NCBI RefSeq assembly: GCF_026847645.1
Contig: NZ_JAPSMC010000022.1
Coordinates: 1 to 42,121, forward strand
Reading direction: 5' to 3'
DNA: 42,121 nucleotides
From: Anoxybacillus sp. J5B_2022
GTDB taxonomy: Bacteria; Bacillota; Bacilli; Bacillales; Anoxybacillaceae
Position 1 is the stretch's first letter. Each line of letters begins with the position of its first letter. A model generated the notes under the pieces. It had not been told where the DNA came from, did no database searches, and saw only the letters and a program-made list of their open reading frames with translations. This document shows positions 10,066 to 18,474 of the stretch, piece after piece. The translations under genes were made by a program, and so were the position numbers.

Positions 10066-11205
10066 ATGACGAAACGAGATTATTATGAAATTCTCGGAGT
10101 AAGCAAAAACGCGACAAAAGAGGAAATAAAAAAAGCGTATCGGAAACTTTCGAAGCAATACCACCCGGACGTGAATAAAGAGCCGGGAGCGGAAGAAAAG
10201 TTTAAAGAAATTAAAGAAGCGTACGAAGTGTTAAGCGACGATCAAAAACGCGCGCATTATGATCAGTTTGGCCATACGGATCCGAACCAAGGCTTCGGCG
10301 GCTTTCGCAGCGACGACTTTGATTTTGGCAGCTTTAGCGGCTTTGGCGGGTTTGAAGATATTTTTACGTCCTTTTTTGGCGGTGGTCGCCGCCGCGACCC
10401 GAACGCGCCACGCGCAGGCGCCGATTTGCAATATACGATGACGATTACGTTTGAGGAAGCGGCTTTCGGGAAAGAAACCGATATCGAAATTCCGCGCGAA
10501 GAAACGTGTGACACGTGTCACGGCTCTGGTGCGAAACCGGGCACGAAAAAAGAGACGTGCTCGCACTGCCACGGCACAGGACAAATTAGCGTCGAACAAG
10601 TCACGCCGTTTGGCCGGATCGTCAACCGAAGAGCGTGCCATTATTGCGGCGGCACAGGGCAATTTATTAAAGAAAAGTGTACAACGTGCGGCGGAAAAGG
10701 CCGCGTGAAAAAGCGGAAGAAAATCCACGTTAAAATTCCAGCGGGAATTGATGATGGCCAGCAACTACGGATAGCCGGACAAGGAGAGCCGGGGGTAAAC
10801 GGTGGACCACCAGGCGACTTATATATCGTGTTCCACGTCGAGCCGCACGAATTTTTCGAGCGCGACGGCGACGACATTTACTGCGAAATTCCGCTGACGT
10901 TCGCCCAAGCCGCGCTTGGTGATGAGCTGGAAGTGCCAACGCTGCACGGCAAAGTGAAGCTAAAAATTCCGGCAGGCACGCAAACGGGCACGAAATTCCG
11001 CTTAAAAGGAAAAGGGGTGCCGAACGTCCGCGGCTATGGGAATGGCGACCAGCATGTCATCGTCCGCGTCGTCACGCCAACGAAATTGACGGAGAAGCAG
11101 AAGCAATTGTTGCGTGAATTTGATCAGTTAGGCGGCCAGCAAATGCATCAAGGAACGCATGATAGCTTTTTTGAAAAAGTAAAAAAAGCGTTTAAAGGGG
11201 AATAA
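10066..11205 (+). CDS. dnaJ: Chaperone DnaJ (Hsp40)
   Basis: DnaJ delivers substrate to DnaK and stimulates its ATPase. The 379-residue type I protein has a J domain with HPD in YHPDVN, a Gly/Phe-rich linker ([15 protein letters not shown]), and four CxxCxGxG zinc repeats starting at C148, C165, C191 and C205. A C-terminal substrate domain follows. ATG 10066 ([11 protein letters not shown]) was chosen over upstream in-frame codons because GGGAGTGGGTG precedes it. prmA follows after 8 nt. Confidence 0.98.
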   Translation: MTKRDYYEILGVSKNATKEEIKKAYRKLSKQYHPDVNKEPGAEEKFKEIKEAYEVLSDDQKRAHYDQFGHTDPNQGFGGFRSDDFDFGSFSGFGGFEDIFTSFFGGGRRRDPNAPRAGADLQYTMTITFEEAAFGKETDIEIPREETCDTCHGSGAKPGTKKETCSHCHGTGQISVEQVTPFGRIVNRRACHYCGGTGQFIKEKCTTCGGKGRVKKRKKIHVKIPAGIDDGQQLRIAGQGEPGVNGGPPGDLYIVFHVEPHEFFERDGDDIYCEIPLTFAQAALGDELEVPTLHGKVKLKIPAGTQTGTKFRLKGKGVPNVRGYGNGDQHVIVRVVTPTKLTEKQKQLLREFDQLGGQQMHQGTHDSFFEKVKKAFKGE

Positions 11206-11213
11206 ACACATTT

Positions 11214-12152
11214 ATGAAATGGTCAGAAATTAGCATCCATACGACACATGAAGCGGTTGAGGCGATTTCAAATATTTTGCACGAAGCGGGAGCCGGCGGC
11301 GTCGTCATTGAAGACCCGTTCGATTTAACGAAAGAGCGCGACACAAGCTTTGGCGAAATTTACGAATTGAATCCAGACGACTATCCTGAAGAAGGGGTCG
11401 TGATTAAAGCGTATTTGCCGGTGAACAGTTTTTTAGGCGAAACGGTTGAAGAAATTAAGCAGGCGATTAACAACTTAATTCTTTATAATATCGATGTCGG
11501 ACGAAATAAAGTAACGATTAGCGAAGTAAACGAAGAAGAATGGGCAACCGCTTGGAAAAAATATTATAATCCAGTAAAAATTTCGGAGCGATTTACAATC
11601 GTACCAACGTGGGAAACGTACGAACGCGTTTCGAGCGATGAATTAATCATCGAATTAGACCCAGGCATGGCGTTTGGGACAGGGACGCATCCGACAACGG
11701 TCATGTGCATTCAAGCGCTCGAAAAATGCGTGCAACCGGGCGATGTCGTCATTGACGTCGGCACCGGTTCCGGCATTTTAAGCATTGCGGCAGCGATGCT
11801 TGGCGCGAAATCCGTTCACGCGCTTGATTTAGATCAAGTCGCGGTGGACAGCGCCAAGCTGAATGTGAAGCTAAATAAAGTGCAGCACGTCGTGACGGTT
11901 GCGCAAAATAATTTGCTCGATCATATCGATACAAAGGCAAACGTCATTGTCGCCAACATTTTAGCGGAAATTATTTTGCGCTTTGTGGACGATGCCTACC
12001 GCCTGTTGGAACCGAACGGCTATTTCATTACATCTGGAATTATTCAGGCGAAAAAACAAGAGGTGAAAGATGGACTCTTAAAAGCTGGATTTGTCATTGA
12101 AGAAACGTTGACGATGGAAGATTGGATCGCATTTATTGCGCGAAAAGCTTGA
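11214..12152 (+). CDS. prmA: Ribosomal protein L11 methyltransferase PrmA
   Basis: PrmA methylates lysines and the N-terminus of L11 with S-adenosylmethionine. The 312-residue product has an N-terminal substrate-recognition domain, then a class I fold with [14 protein letters not shown], motif [14 protein letters not shown], acidic residue D in [10 protein letters not shown], and motif [16 protein letters not shown] 11214 follows AAAGGGG. It is the second gene of the dnaJ sub-operon; rsmE starts 15 nt later. Confidence 0.96.
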   Translation: MKWSEISIHTTHEAVEAISNILHEAGAGGVVIEDPFDLTKERDTSFGEIYELNPDDYPEEGVVIKAYLPVNSFLGETVEEIKQAINNLILYNIDVGRNKVTISEVNEEEWATAWKKYYNPVKISERFTIVPTWETYERVSSDELIIELDPGMAFGTGTHPTTVMCIQALEKCVQPGDVVIDVGTGSGILSIAAAMLGAKSVHALDLDQVAVDSAKLNVKLNKVQHVVTVAQNNLLDHIDTKANVIVANILAEIILRFVDDAYRLLEPNGYFITSGIIQAKKQEVKDGLLKAGFVIEETLTMEDWIAFIARKA

Positions 12153-12167
12153 AAAGAAGGTGTCGTT

Positions 12168-12917
12168 TTGCAACGGTATTTTGTGTCGAGTGACCAAGTA
12201 AACAACGAGCAAATCGTCATTTCCGGTGACGATTATCATCATATCGTCCGCGTTATGCGGATGAACGAAGGCGACGAAGTGATTTGCAGCAGCGGAAATG
12301 GCTTGTCCGCTTTGTGTGAAATTGAACAAATTACCAATGAGAGCGTCATCGTTCGTGTTATAGAATGGAAAGAAGAGCGAACAGAATTGCCGGTGCAGAT
12401 TTACATTGCTCATGGGCTGCCAAAAGCGGATAAATTCGAGTTTGTCATTCAAAAAGGAACGGAGCTGGGCGCTTTTGCGTTTATTCCGTTTTTAGCAGCG
12501 CGTTCTGTCGTGAAATGGGAAGCGAAAAAAGCGGAAAAAAAGCTCGAACGGTGGCAAAAAATTGCGAAAGAAGCAGCGGAACAAGCACATCGAGCGTACG
12601 TTCCTCATGTGCATGCGCCGATGACGCTTCGCGAGCTAACGGAATTCGCCAAAACGCTTGACTACCGTCTAGTGGCAGATGAGGAAGAAGCACGGAGCGG
12701 TGAAGCGTCCGTGCTTCGAACGGTGCTGCGGCAAATGAAACCGGGGCAGTCGCTCATCGTATTGTTCGGGCCAGAAGGTGGTTTCTCTTCCAAAGAAATC
12801 GAATGGCTTCATGACGAAGGCTTTTTATCGTGCGGCCTTGGCCCGCGCATTTTGCGGACGGAAACGGCTCCGCTTTATGTGTTGGCAGCGGCATCGTATG
12901 AATGGGAATTAAAGTGA
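12168..12917 (+). CDS. rsmE: 16S rRNA m3U1498 methyltransferase RsmE
   Basis: RsmE methylates N3 of U1498 in helix 44 of 16S rRNA. The 249-residue product has an N-terminal PUA-like domain (DDYHHIVRVMRMNEGDE) and a SPOUT trefoil-knot domain. Typical SPOUT motifs are visible: KADKFEFVIQKGTELG, the knot loop VLFGPEGGFSSKEIEW, and LGPRILRTETAPLYVLAA. The start is TTG 12168 with AGAAGGTG upstream. It lies between prmA and mtaB, as in B. subtilis. Confidence 0.96.
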   Translation: MQRYFVSSDQVNNEQIVISGDDYHHIVRVMRMNEGDEVICSSGNGLSALCEIEQITNESVIVRVIEWKEERTELPVQIYIAHGLPKADKFEFVIQKGTELGAFAFIPFLAARSVVKWEAKKAEKKLERWQKIAKEAAEQAHRAYVPHVHAPMTLRELTEFAKTLDYRLVADEEEARSGEASVLRTVLRQMKPGQSLIVLFGPEGGFSSKEIEWLHDEGFLSCGLGPRILRTETAPLYVLAAASYEWELK

Positions 12918-12927
12918 GGTGAGAGCA

Positions 12928-14283
12928 ATGCCAACAGTGGCATTTCATACGTTAGGGTGTAAAGTCAACCATTACGAAACCGAAGCGATTTGGCAACTCT
13001 TTAAACAGGCGGGATACGAACGGAAAGAGTTTGAAAGTCATGCGGACGTATACGTCATTAATACGTGTACGGTCACGAATACAGGGGATAAAAAAAGCCG
13101 TCAAGTCATTCGCCGGGCGATTCGGCAAAATCCAGATGCGGTCGTTTGCGTAACCGGTTGTTATGCGCAAACATCGCCAGCGGAAGTGATGGCCATTCCT
13201 GGGGTGGATGTCGTCATCGGAACGCAAGACCGCGCGAAGATTCTTGACTATATCGAGCAGTTTAAGCGGGAGCGCCAGCCGATTAACGGCGTCAGCAACA
13301 TTATGAAAACACGGGTATATGAAGAACTAGACGTTCCTGCCTTTACTGACCGGACGCGCGCGTCGTTAAAAATTCAAGAAGGCTGTAACAACTTTTGTAC
13401 GTTTTGTATTATTCCGTGGGCGCGCGGCTTAATGCGTTCGCGCGATCCGAAAGAAGTCATTCGCCAAGCGCAGCAGCTTGTCGATGCCGGCTATCAAGAA
13501 ATCGTCTTGACGGGCATTCATACGGGCGGTTACGGAGAAGACATGAAAGATTATAATTTCGCGGCATTGCTTCGCGATCTTGACGAACAAGTGGTCGGAT
13601 TGAAACGGCTGCGCATTTCATCGATTGAAGCAAGCCAAATTACCGATGAAGTGATTGACGTCTTAAAGCAATCGGATAAAATCGTCCGCCATTTGCACAT
13701 TCCGTTGCAATCAGGCTCAAACACCGTACTAAAGCGGATGCGCCGCAAATATACGGCGGAATTTTTTGCCGAACGGCTCGCGCGATTGCGCGAAGTATTT
13801 CCGGAGTTAGCCGTTACTTCGGACGTGATCGTCGGGTTTCCAGGGGAAACGGAAGAAGAATTTATGGAGACGTTCCACTTTATTCGCGACCAGCGTTTTT
13901 CTGAACTTCACGTCTTCCCGTATTCGAAACGGACAGGTACGCCGGCGGCTAGAATGCCAGACCAAGTGGATGAAGAAGTGAAAAATGAACGTGTGCATCG
14001 TTTAATTGCTCTTTCTGACCAGCTTGCGAAAGAATATGCGTCGCAGTTTGAAGGGCACGTGCTCGAAGTCATTCCAGAAGAACCGTATAAGGAAGAGCCA
14101 GAAAACGGCTTATACGTCGGTTATACCGATAACTATTTAAAAGTGAAATTCCCAGCGACAGAAGACATGATCGGCCAACTAGTGAAAGTGAAAATTACAA
14201 AAGCAGGCTACCCATATAACGAAGGGGAGTTTGTCCGCGTAGTGTCCGATTCACTTGTGAAGGATATGAAATTAAGCTCATAA
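12928..14283 (+). CDS. mtaB: tRNA (t6A37) methylthiotransferase MtaB
   Basis: MtaB converts t6A37 to ms2t6A37 in tRNAs reading ANN codons. The 451-residue product has the N-terminal UPF0004 domain with cluster cysteines C11, C47 and C78. A radical SAM domain follows with C153, C157 and C160 (CNNFCTFC), and a C-terminal TRAM domain (about 375-440). ATG 12928 is favoured by GAGGTGAG; an in-frame GTG at 12919 is too close to it. It is the last gene of the heat-shock operon and is followed by a strong terminator. Confidence 0.96.
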   Translation: MPTVAFHTLGCKVNHYETEAIWQLFKQAGYERKEFESHADVYVINTCTVTNTGDKKSRQVIRRAIRQNPDAVVCVTGCYAQTSPAEVMAIPGVDVVIGTQDRAKILDYIEQFKRERQPINGVSNIMKTRVYEELDVPAFTDRTRASLKIQEGCNNFCTFCIIPWARGLMRSRDPKEVIRQAQQLVDAGYQEIVLTGIHTGGYGEDMKDYNFAALLRDLDEQVVGLKRLRISSIEASQITDEVIDVLKQSDKIVRHLHIPLQSGSNTVLKRMRRKYTAEFFAERLARLREVFPELAVTSDVIVGFPGETEEEFMETFHFIRDQRFSELHVFPYSKRTGTPAARMPDQVDEEVKNERVHRLIALSDQLAKEYASQFEGHVLEVIPEEPYKEEPENGLYVGYTDNYLKVKFPATEDMIGQLVKVKITKAGYPYNEGEFVRVVSDSLVKDMKLSS

Positions 14284-14309
14284 CCCAGCGTTTCGCTGGG
14301 TTTATTTTT
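14283..14309 (+). terminator. Terminator of the hrcA-mtaB operon
   Basis: CCCAGCG-TTT-CGCTGGG is a perfect 7-bp GC-rich stem with a 3-nt loop, followed by TTTATTTTT. Confidence 0.9.
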
Positions 14310-14340
14310 GGAGCCATCTCAAGACCGAATCCCCGCCCCC

Positions 14341-14406
14341 GTCGTTGAATGTTTCCGTTTCTTTTGGCTAGTTCCTTGGCTACCTAACAATCGCTCTCCG
14401 ATTTTC
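14341..14406. repeat. Degenerate copy of the intergenic repeat seen at 28829-29100
   Basis: TTCCTTGGCTAC (14372-14383) is identical to 28946-28957. The next 23 bases keep ATCG, TCT, CG and TTTTC at the same positions as 28958-28980. The preceding ATGTTTCC also recurs. Unlike the copies at 28829-29100, the local hairpin (CCTTGGC..GCCAAGG) is broken here. Confidence 0.45.
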
Positions 14407-14434
14407 TTATAGAAGAGAAATTTTTCGGGAAAAC

Positions 14435-14463
14435 TAGTTTTTGAAAAGGAAAAGTGGTATGAT
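14435..14463 (+). promoter_or_regulatory. Extended -10 promoter of deoC
   Basis: TGGTATGAT (14455-14463) is a TGn-extended -10 with hexamer TATGAT. The 17-nt-spaced -35 TAGTTT (14435-14440) is poor. The ribosome binding site AAAGGAGAT follows at about 14497. No operator was recognised. Confidence 0.5.
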
Positions 14464-14510
14464 GATAGAGGTCAGACTTCTTTTATTTCATGCCAGAAAG
14501 GAGATCTACA

Positions 14511-15182
14511 ATGACAACGAATATTGCGAAAATGATTGACCATACGTTATTGAAAGCGAATACAACAAAAGCACAAATCGTTCAATTGTGCAAAGAAGCG
14601 AAAGAGTATGGATTTGCGTCTGTTTGTGTCAACCCGACATGGGTGGCGACGGCAGCGGAGCTGTTAAAAGGAACTGATGTGAAAGTATGCACAGTAATCG
14701 GTTTTCCGCTCGGGGCAAATACGCCGGAAACGAAAGCGTTTGAAACGAAAGATGCGATTGAAAAAGGGGCAACCGAAGTCGATATGGTCATCAATATCGG
14801 CGCTTTAAAAGACGGCGACGACGAATTAGTAGAGCGCGACATTCGTGCCGTAGTTGAAGCGGCAAAAGGAAAAGCGCTTGTGAAAGTAATTATTGAAACG
14901 TGCTTGCTTTCGGAAGAAGAAAAAGTACGTGCTTGCCGTTTAGCGGTGCAAGCAGGTGCTGATTACGTGAAAACGTCGACCGGATTTTCCACAGGCGGCG
15001 CAACAGTCGAAGACATCACGCTCATGCGAAAAACGGTTGGCCCGAATATTGGGGTGAAAGCATCCGGCGGCGTTCGCGATCTTCAAGGGGCAGAAGCGAT
15101 GATCGAAGCCGGAGCAACGCGCATCGGCACAAGCTCAGGCGTGGCGATCGTCCAAGGAAAAACGGCTACGACCGATTATTAA
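14511..15182 (+). CDS. deoC: Deoxyribose-phosphate aldolase DeoC
   Basis: DeoC splits 2-deoxyribose-5-phosphate into glyceraldehyde-3-phosphate and acetaldehyde in deoxynucleoside salvage. The 223-residue product shows VDMVINIG with D91, the Schiff-base lysine K154 in DYVKTSTGF, and K182 in [12 protein letters not shown] 14511 sits behind AAAGGAGAT; in-frame upstream codons lie before that site. It stands alone, without a nucleoside transporter or phosphorylase gene. Its last 17 nt overlap the 3' end of the opposing yqeW-like gene, so there is no room for an intergenic terminator. B. subtilis keeps deoC elsewhere. Confidence 0.96.
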   Translation: MTTNIAKMIDHTLLKANTTKAQIVQLCKEAKEYGFASVCVNPTWVATAAELLKGTDVKVCTVIGFPLGANTPETKAFETKDAIEKGATEVDMVINIGALKDGDDELVERDIRAVVEAAKGKALVKVIIETCLLSEEEKVRACRLAVQAGADYVKTSTGFSTGGATVEDITLMRKTVGPNIGVKASGGVRDLQGAEAMIEAGATRIGTSSGVAIVQGKTATTDY

Positions 15183-16104
15183 TCCCGTGTATACGGTAAA
15201 TCCACCATTCCATCCAGCGGGTAAACGGCAGTGCAACAACGGAGCAAATGACGTTAAATAACACGCTCGCGTGAGCCAATTGCACATCTGGTGATGAAGC
15301 GAATAGACGGACGATATGCGCAAACGGGGCAATCAAAAAAGAAAAGACGCCAACCCCAGCAACATTAAGCCATAAATGAGTATAGGCGGTGAATTTCGCT
15401 TCTCGGCTCGCGCCGATGCTTGCTAACAGAGCGGTGACGCACGTACCGATATTAGCGCCAAGCAAAATGGCGATGCCGGCTGGCAACGTGAGCAGCCGCT
15501 CATGAAGAAACCCCATCGCGATGCCGATCGTGGCGGCGCTCGATTGAATGAGCGCTGTTAGCACTGTTCCAACGAGAACGCCGAATGCGTGCGAACGGTT
15601 TGTTCGTTGCAGCCATTCATGGACGAGAGGATTAGTGGAAAGCGGTTTGGCTAATCCGCTAAACCCTTCCATCGCAAAAAATAAACAAGCAAGTCCAACG
15701 AGCGTCATGCCGATGCTATATCCGATGCGATGGCGCGCAAAAAAGACGAGAAACGCTCCGGCTAATAGCATCGGGATGATGCTTGTTCCTAAATCAAGTG
15801 TAATGAGTTCCGTCGTGATCGTCGAACCGATGTTGCTGCCTAAAATAATCCCGATCGATTGCTGGAACGTTAAATAGCCGGTGGCCACAAGCCCAACGGT
15901 AAGCACCATCATCGCTGAGCTGCTTTGCAATAGCGCGGTGGCGATTGTTCCGGTCAGAAAGCTTTGGACAGGCGTTTTCGTGAAATGCAATATCCATCGT
16001 TTTAACCGATCGCCAGAAAGTACATAAAGCCCTGACTTCATCATCAGCATGCCAAGCAAAAACATGCCGAGATGAATGATAAATAAAATGAATAAACGTC
16101 CCAT
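15166..16104 (-). CDS. yqeW: Na/Pi-cotransporter II-like membrane protein (YqeW/NptA family)
   Basis: This is a predicted sodium-dependent phosphate symporter-like protein of 312 residues with 8-9 hydrophobic segments. The family's inverted-repeat QSS motifs are both present: [19 protein letters not shown] and [15 protein letters not shown]. Each half also has a GANIGT or GSNIGST motif. I chose ATG 16104 (MGRLFILF) because AAAGGGGTGA precedes it; the open frame extends to 16179 without a better site. It converges on deoC with a 17-nt overlap and diverges from rpsU. Substrate has not been shown. Confidence 0.88.
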   Translation of the reverse strand: MGRLFILFIIHLGMFLLGMLMMKSGLYVLSGDRLKRWILHFTKTPVQSFLTGTIATALLQSSSAMMVLTVGLVATGYLTFQQSIGIILGSNIGSTITTELITLDLGTSIIPMLLAGAFLVFFARHRIGYSIGMTLVGLACLFFAMEGFSGLAKPLSTNPLVHEWLQRTNRSHAFGVLVGTVLTALIQSSAATIGIAMGFLHERLLTLPAGIAILLGANIGTCVTALLASIGASREAKFTAYTHLWLNVAGVGVFSFLIAPFAHIVRLFASSPDVQLAHASVLFNVICSVVALPFTRWMEWWIYRIHGINNRS

Positions 16105-16167
16105 CACTGTCACCCCTTTCTCCACCATTGTATGGACAAGAAAGGGAGACGATGACAGCTTTTTTAG

Positions 16168-16196
16168 TTGACCTCTCATAGGGGATGTATTATAAT
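16168..16196 (+). promoter_or_regulatory. SigA promoter of rpsU
   Basis: TTGACC (16168-16173), 17-nt spacer, TATAAT (16191-16196). The rpsU start is about 60 nt downstream, leaving a leader of about 55 nt that contains GTACATGTTTAGTAC, a short interrupted palindrome. Confidence 0.85.
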
Positions 16197-16257
16197 TGAC
16201 AAGTACATGTTTAGTACTACAAATGCAAGTGTTGTTGTTCGGAGGGAGGGAAGTAGG

Positions 16258-16431
16258 ATGTCAAAAACAATCGTTCGCAAAAACGAATCGCTTGAAGATG
16301 CTCTTCGTCGCTTCAAACGTGCTGTTTCAAAAACAGGTACGTTGCAAGAAGCAAGAAAGCGTGAATTCTATGAAAAGCCAAGCGTAAGACGTAAGAAAAA
16401 GTCTGAAGCGGCTAGAAAGCGCAAGCATTAA
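16258..16431 (+). CDS. rpsU: 30S ribosomal protein S21
   Basis: The 57-residue basic protein ([20 protein letters not shown], ending [12 protein letters not shown]) has the typical S21 length and composition. S21 binds the 30S platform near the 16S 3' end. ATG 16258 is preceded by GGAGGGAGGGAAG; the open frame continues upstream to 16168 but without a ribosome binding site. yqeY follows after 14 nt. Confidence 0.98.
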   Translation: MSKTIVRKNESLEDALRRFKRAVSKTGTLQEARKREFYEKPSVRRKKKSEAARKRKH

Positions 16432-16445
16432 AAGAGGGTGTATTT

Positions 16446-16889
16446 ATGAGTCTTCTTGAACGTTTAAACGATGATATGAAGCAAGCGATGAAAAATAAAG
16501 AAAAGGAAAGACTCTCCGTCATTCGGATGGTCAAAGCAGCGTTGCAAAACGAAGCGATTAAACTTGGCAAACCATTATCTGAAGACGAAGAGCTGACCGT
16601 ACTTTCTCGTGAATTAAAACAGCGTAAAGACTCCCTCCAAGAATTCGAAAACGCTGGTCGTTCAGACCTTGTCGACAAAACAAAAGAAGAAATTCGCATA
16701 CTTCAACTATATATGCCAAAGCAGCTAACCGAGGAAGAACTGGCAGAAATCGTGAAACAAACGATTGCGGAAGTCGGTGCTTCTTCGAAAGCCGATATGG
16801 GCAAAGTGATGGGAGCAATCATGCCAAAAGTAAAAGGAAAAGCGGATGGCTCTCTCGTCAACAAACTTGTACAACAATATTTAGCATAA
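16446..16889 (+). CDS. yqeY: YqeY/GatB-tail domain protein
   Basis: The 147-residue protein is built wholly of the GatB/YqeY domain, resembling the C-terminal tRNA-binding tail of the amidotransferase subunit GatB. Visible features are [20 protein letters not shown], the helical core [18 protein letters not shown] and the tail [16 protein letters not shown]. The precise function is unknown; tRNA binding is inferred from the GatB relation. It pairs with rpsU in one transcript that ends at 16925. Confidence 0.93.
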   Translation: MSLLERLNDDMKQAMKNKEKERLSVIRMVKAALQNEAIKLGKPLSEDEELTVLSRELKQRKDSLQEFENAGRSDLVDKTKEEIRILQLYMPKQLTEEELAEIVKQTIAEVGASSKADMGKVMGAIMPKVKGKADGSLVNKLVQQYLA

Positions 16890-16893
16890 AAAG

Positions 16894-16925
16894 GATCGCC
16901 TTGCATAGCAAGGCGGTCTTTTTTT
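16894..16925 (+). terminator. Terminator of rpsU-yqeY
   Basis: GATCGCCTTGC pairs with GCAAGGCGGTC (one G-U) around a short AT loop, followed by TTTTTTT. Confidence 0.9.
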
Positions 16926-16934
16926 GCGCCAAAG

Positions 16935-16963
16935 TGCTATCCCCCCTTTTTTTCTCATATGTA
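16935..16963 (+). promoter_or_regulatory. Candidate SigE promoter of yqfC
   Basis: TGCTATC (16935-16941), 14-nt spacer, CATATGTA (16956-16963). It shares its spacing and its CTATC/CATA cores with the candidate before spoIIP. yqfC is a mother-cell gene in B. subtilis. The -10 lies in CTCATATGTATGAG, a 6-bp inverted repeat. Confidence 0.35.
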
Positions 16964-16987
16964 TGAGATGAAAGGGGGTTCTTTTGG

Positions 16988-17272
16988 ATGAAAAAATGGT
17001 GGCAACAAGTAAAAAATTGGCTCGCGAATCAATTAGAATTACCGGCCGATGTTGTCATGGACCTTCCCCGAATTACGATGATCGGACATATACATATTTA
17101 CATTGAAAACCATCGTGGGTTATTGACGTTTAGCGATAAAGAATTGCGCTTGCTGTTAAAGCAAGGACAGCTCCTCGTTCGCGGTGAGCAATTTGTCATT
17201 AAAACGATTTTACCAGAAGAAATTTTGTTAGAAGGGAAAATCCATCAAGTCATTTATTTAGACAATGATTGA
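16988..17272 (+). CDS. yqfC: Sporulation protein YqfC
   Basis: The 94-residue protein belongs to the YqfC/YabP-like family of small sporulation proteins. It reads as short beta strands (RITMIGHIHIYIENHRGLLTFS, GEQFVIKTILPEEILLEGKIHQVIYL) after an amphipathic N-terminus (KKWWQQVKNWLANQLELP). Its molecular role is unknown. ATG 16988 follows AAAGGGGG. yqfD begins 11 nt after its stop, as in B. subtilis. The flotillin-related genes that usually precede it are absent. Confidence 0.92.
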   Translation: MKKWWQQVKNWLANQLELPADVVMDLPRITMIGHIHIYIENHRGLLTFSDKELRLLLKQGQLLVRGEQFVIKTILPEEILLEGKIHQVIYLDND

Positions 17273-17283
17273 GGAGGAAAACG

Positions 17284-18471
17284 ATGAAAAATAAATGGGC
17301 TCACTTTTTTATAGGAAGCGTCCAAGTGAACGTGCAAGGAAGAGGGACGGAGCGGTTTATTAACGCCTGCTTACGAAACGGAATCTCGGTTTGGAACGTA
17401 CGAAAAACAGGAGAAGATACAGCCACGTTTTTTATGTTGTTGAAAGATGTTTCCCGCCTGCGCCCCATTGTTCGCCAAAGCGAATGTAAGCTCTTTTTTG
17501 GCAGAAGAAGCGGATTTCCGTTTGTGGTGAAGAAAACAATCGCTAATTTCGGATTTTTGCTCGGCATCTTTTTATTTCTCGCAGTTGTTTTTCTGCTGTC
17601 GAATATGGTGTGGGATGTGCGTGTGCAAGGGGCGAAGCCAGAAACGGAACATCGCATTTTAAAAGAACTAAAACAAATGGGCGTAGAAAAAGGAGCGTTT
17701 CAATTTTTGCTTGATCCGCCGGAAACGATTCAAAAAAAACTAACCGACCGCATTGATACGCTCACGTGGGTTGGGGTGGAACTAAGAGGGACAACGTTTT
17801 ATTTTCAAGTCGTCGAAAAAAAGCAACCGAAAGCGCCGGAACCGGTGAGCAACCGCCATCTCGTTGCCAAAAAGAAAGCGGTCATTACCGATTTGTTTGT
17901 CGAAGAAGGACAACCGCTCGTGTCTGTTCACGATCATGTGGAAAAGGGACAAATGTTAGTATCCGGCATTATCGGAAAAGAAGGGAAAACGAAATTTGTG
18001 CCTGCCAAAGGAAAAATTTTTGGCGAAACGTGGTACAAGTCTACCGTCGTCCTTCCGCTTGAGGCAGCCTTTCATGTCTTTACCGGAAAATATATCGAGA
18101 AACATTATATTGCGATAAATTCTTTCTCCATTCCGGTTTGGGGATTTCAAAAGGTGCCGTTTGCTCATTACGAAGCGGAGCGGCAAAAGCAGCCGCTCCG
18201 CTTTTGGAAGTGGGAATTGCCGATTTTTTACGAACGCGTCATTTACCGCGAAACAGAACAAGTAAAACGAAACTACTCATGGGACGAGGCATTTCAAAAA
18301 GCAAAAGAAATCGCAAGAAAAGAGCTAAAAGCGAAGCTGGACGAGGACGCTTCGATCAAGGGCGAAAAGGTTTTGCATGCGGCGAAAGAGAATGGTAAAG
18401 TAAGAGTAGAAATTTATTATGAAGTCATTGAAAACATTGCGATACCACAACCTATTGTTCAAGGAGACTGA
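17284..18471 (+). CDS. yqfD: Sporulation protein YqfD
   Basis: The 395-residue protein has an N-terminal soluble domain (1-80), one membrane segment at about 88-108 (FGFLLGIFLFLAVVFLLSNM) and a large extracytoplasmic part. That part includes a lipoyl/HlyD-like stretch (VEEGQPLVSVHDHVEKGQML), typical of the YqfD family. It is needed for efficient sporulation in Bacillus, but its biochemistry is unknown. ATG 17284 has GAGGAGGAAA just upstream; the earlier in-frame GTG-type start overlaps yqfC. phoH starts 3 nt after the stop. Confidence 0.93.
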   Translation: MKNKWAHFFIGSVQVNVQGRGTERFINACLRNGISVWNVRKTGEDTATFFMLLKDVSRLRPIVRQSECKLFFGRRSGFPFVVKKTIANFGFLLGIFLFLAVVFLLSNMVWDVRVQGAKPETEHRILKELKQMGVEKGAFQFLLDPPETIQKKLTDRIDTLTWVGVELRGTTFYFQVVEKKQPKAPEPVSNRHLVAKKKAVITDLFVEEGQPLVSVHDHVEKGQMLVSGIIGKEGKTKFVPAKGKIFGETWYKSTVVLPLEAAFHVFTGKYIEKHYIAINSFSIPVWGFQKVPFAHYEAERQKQPLRFWKWELPIFYERVIYRETEQVKRNYSWDEAFQKAKEIARKELKAKLDEDASIKGEKVLHAAKENGKVRVEIYYEVIENIAIPQPIVQGD

Positions 18472-18474
18472 GGA

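Noticed and set aside
10231-10764. 177-codon minus-strand frame antisense to dnaJ
   Set aside because: It mirrors the Gly/Phe and zinc-repeat coding bias of dnaJ and shows no recognisable domain or start signal.
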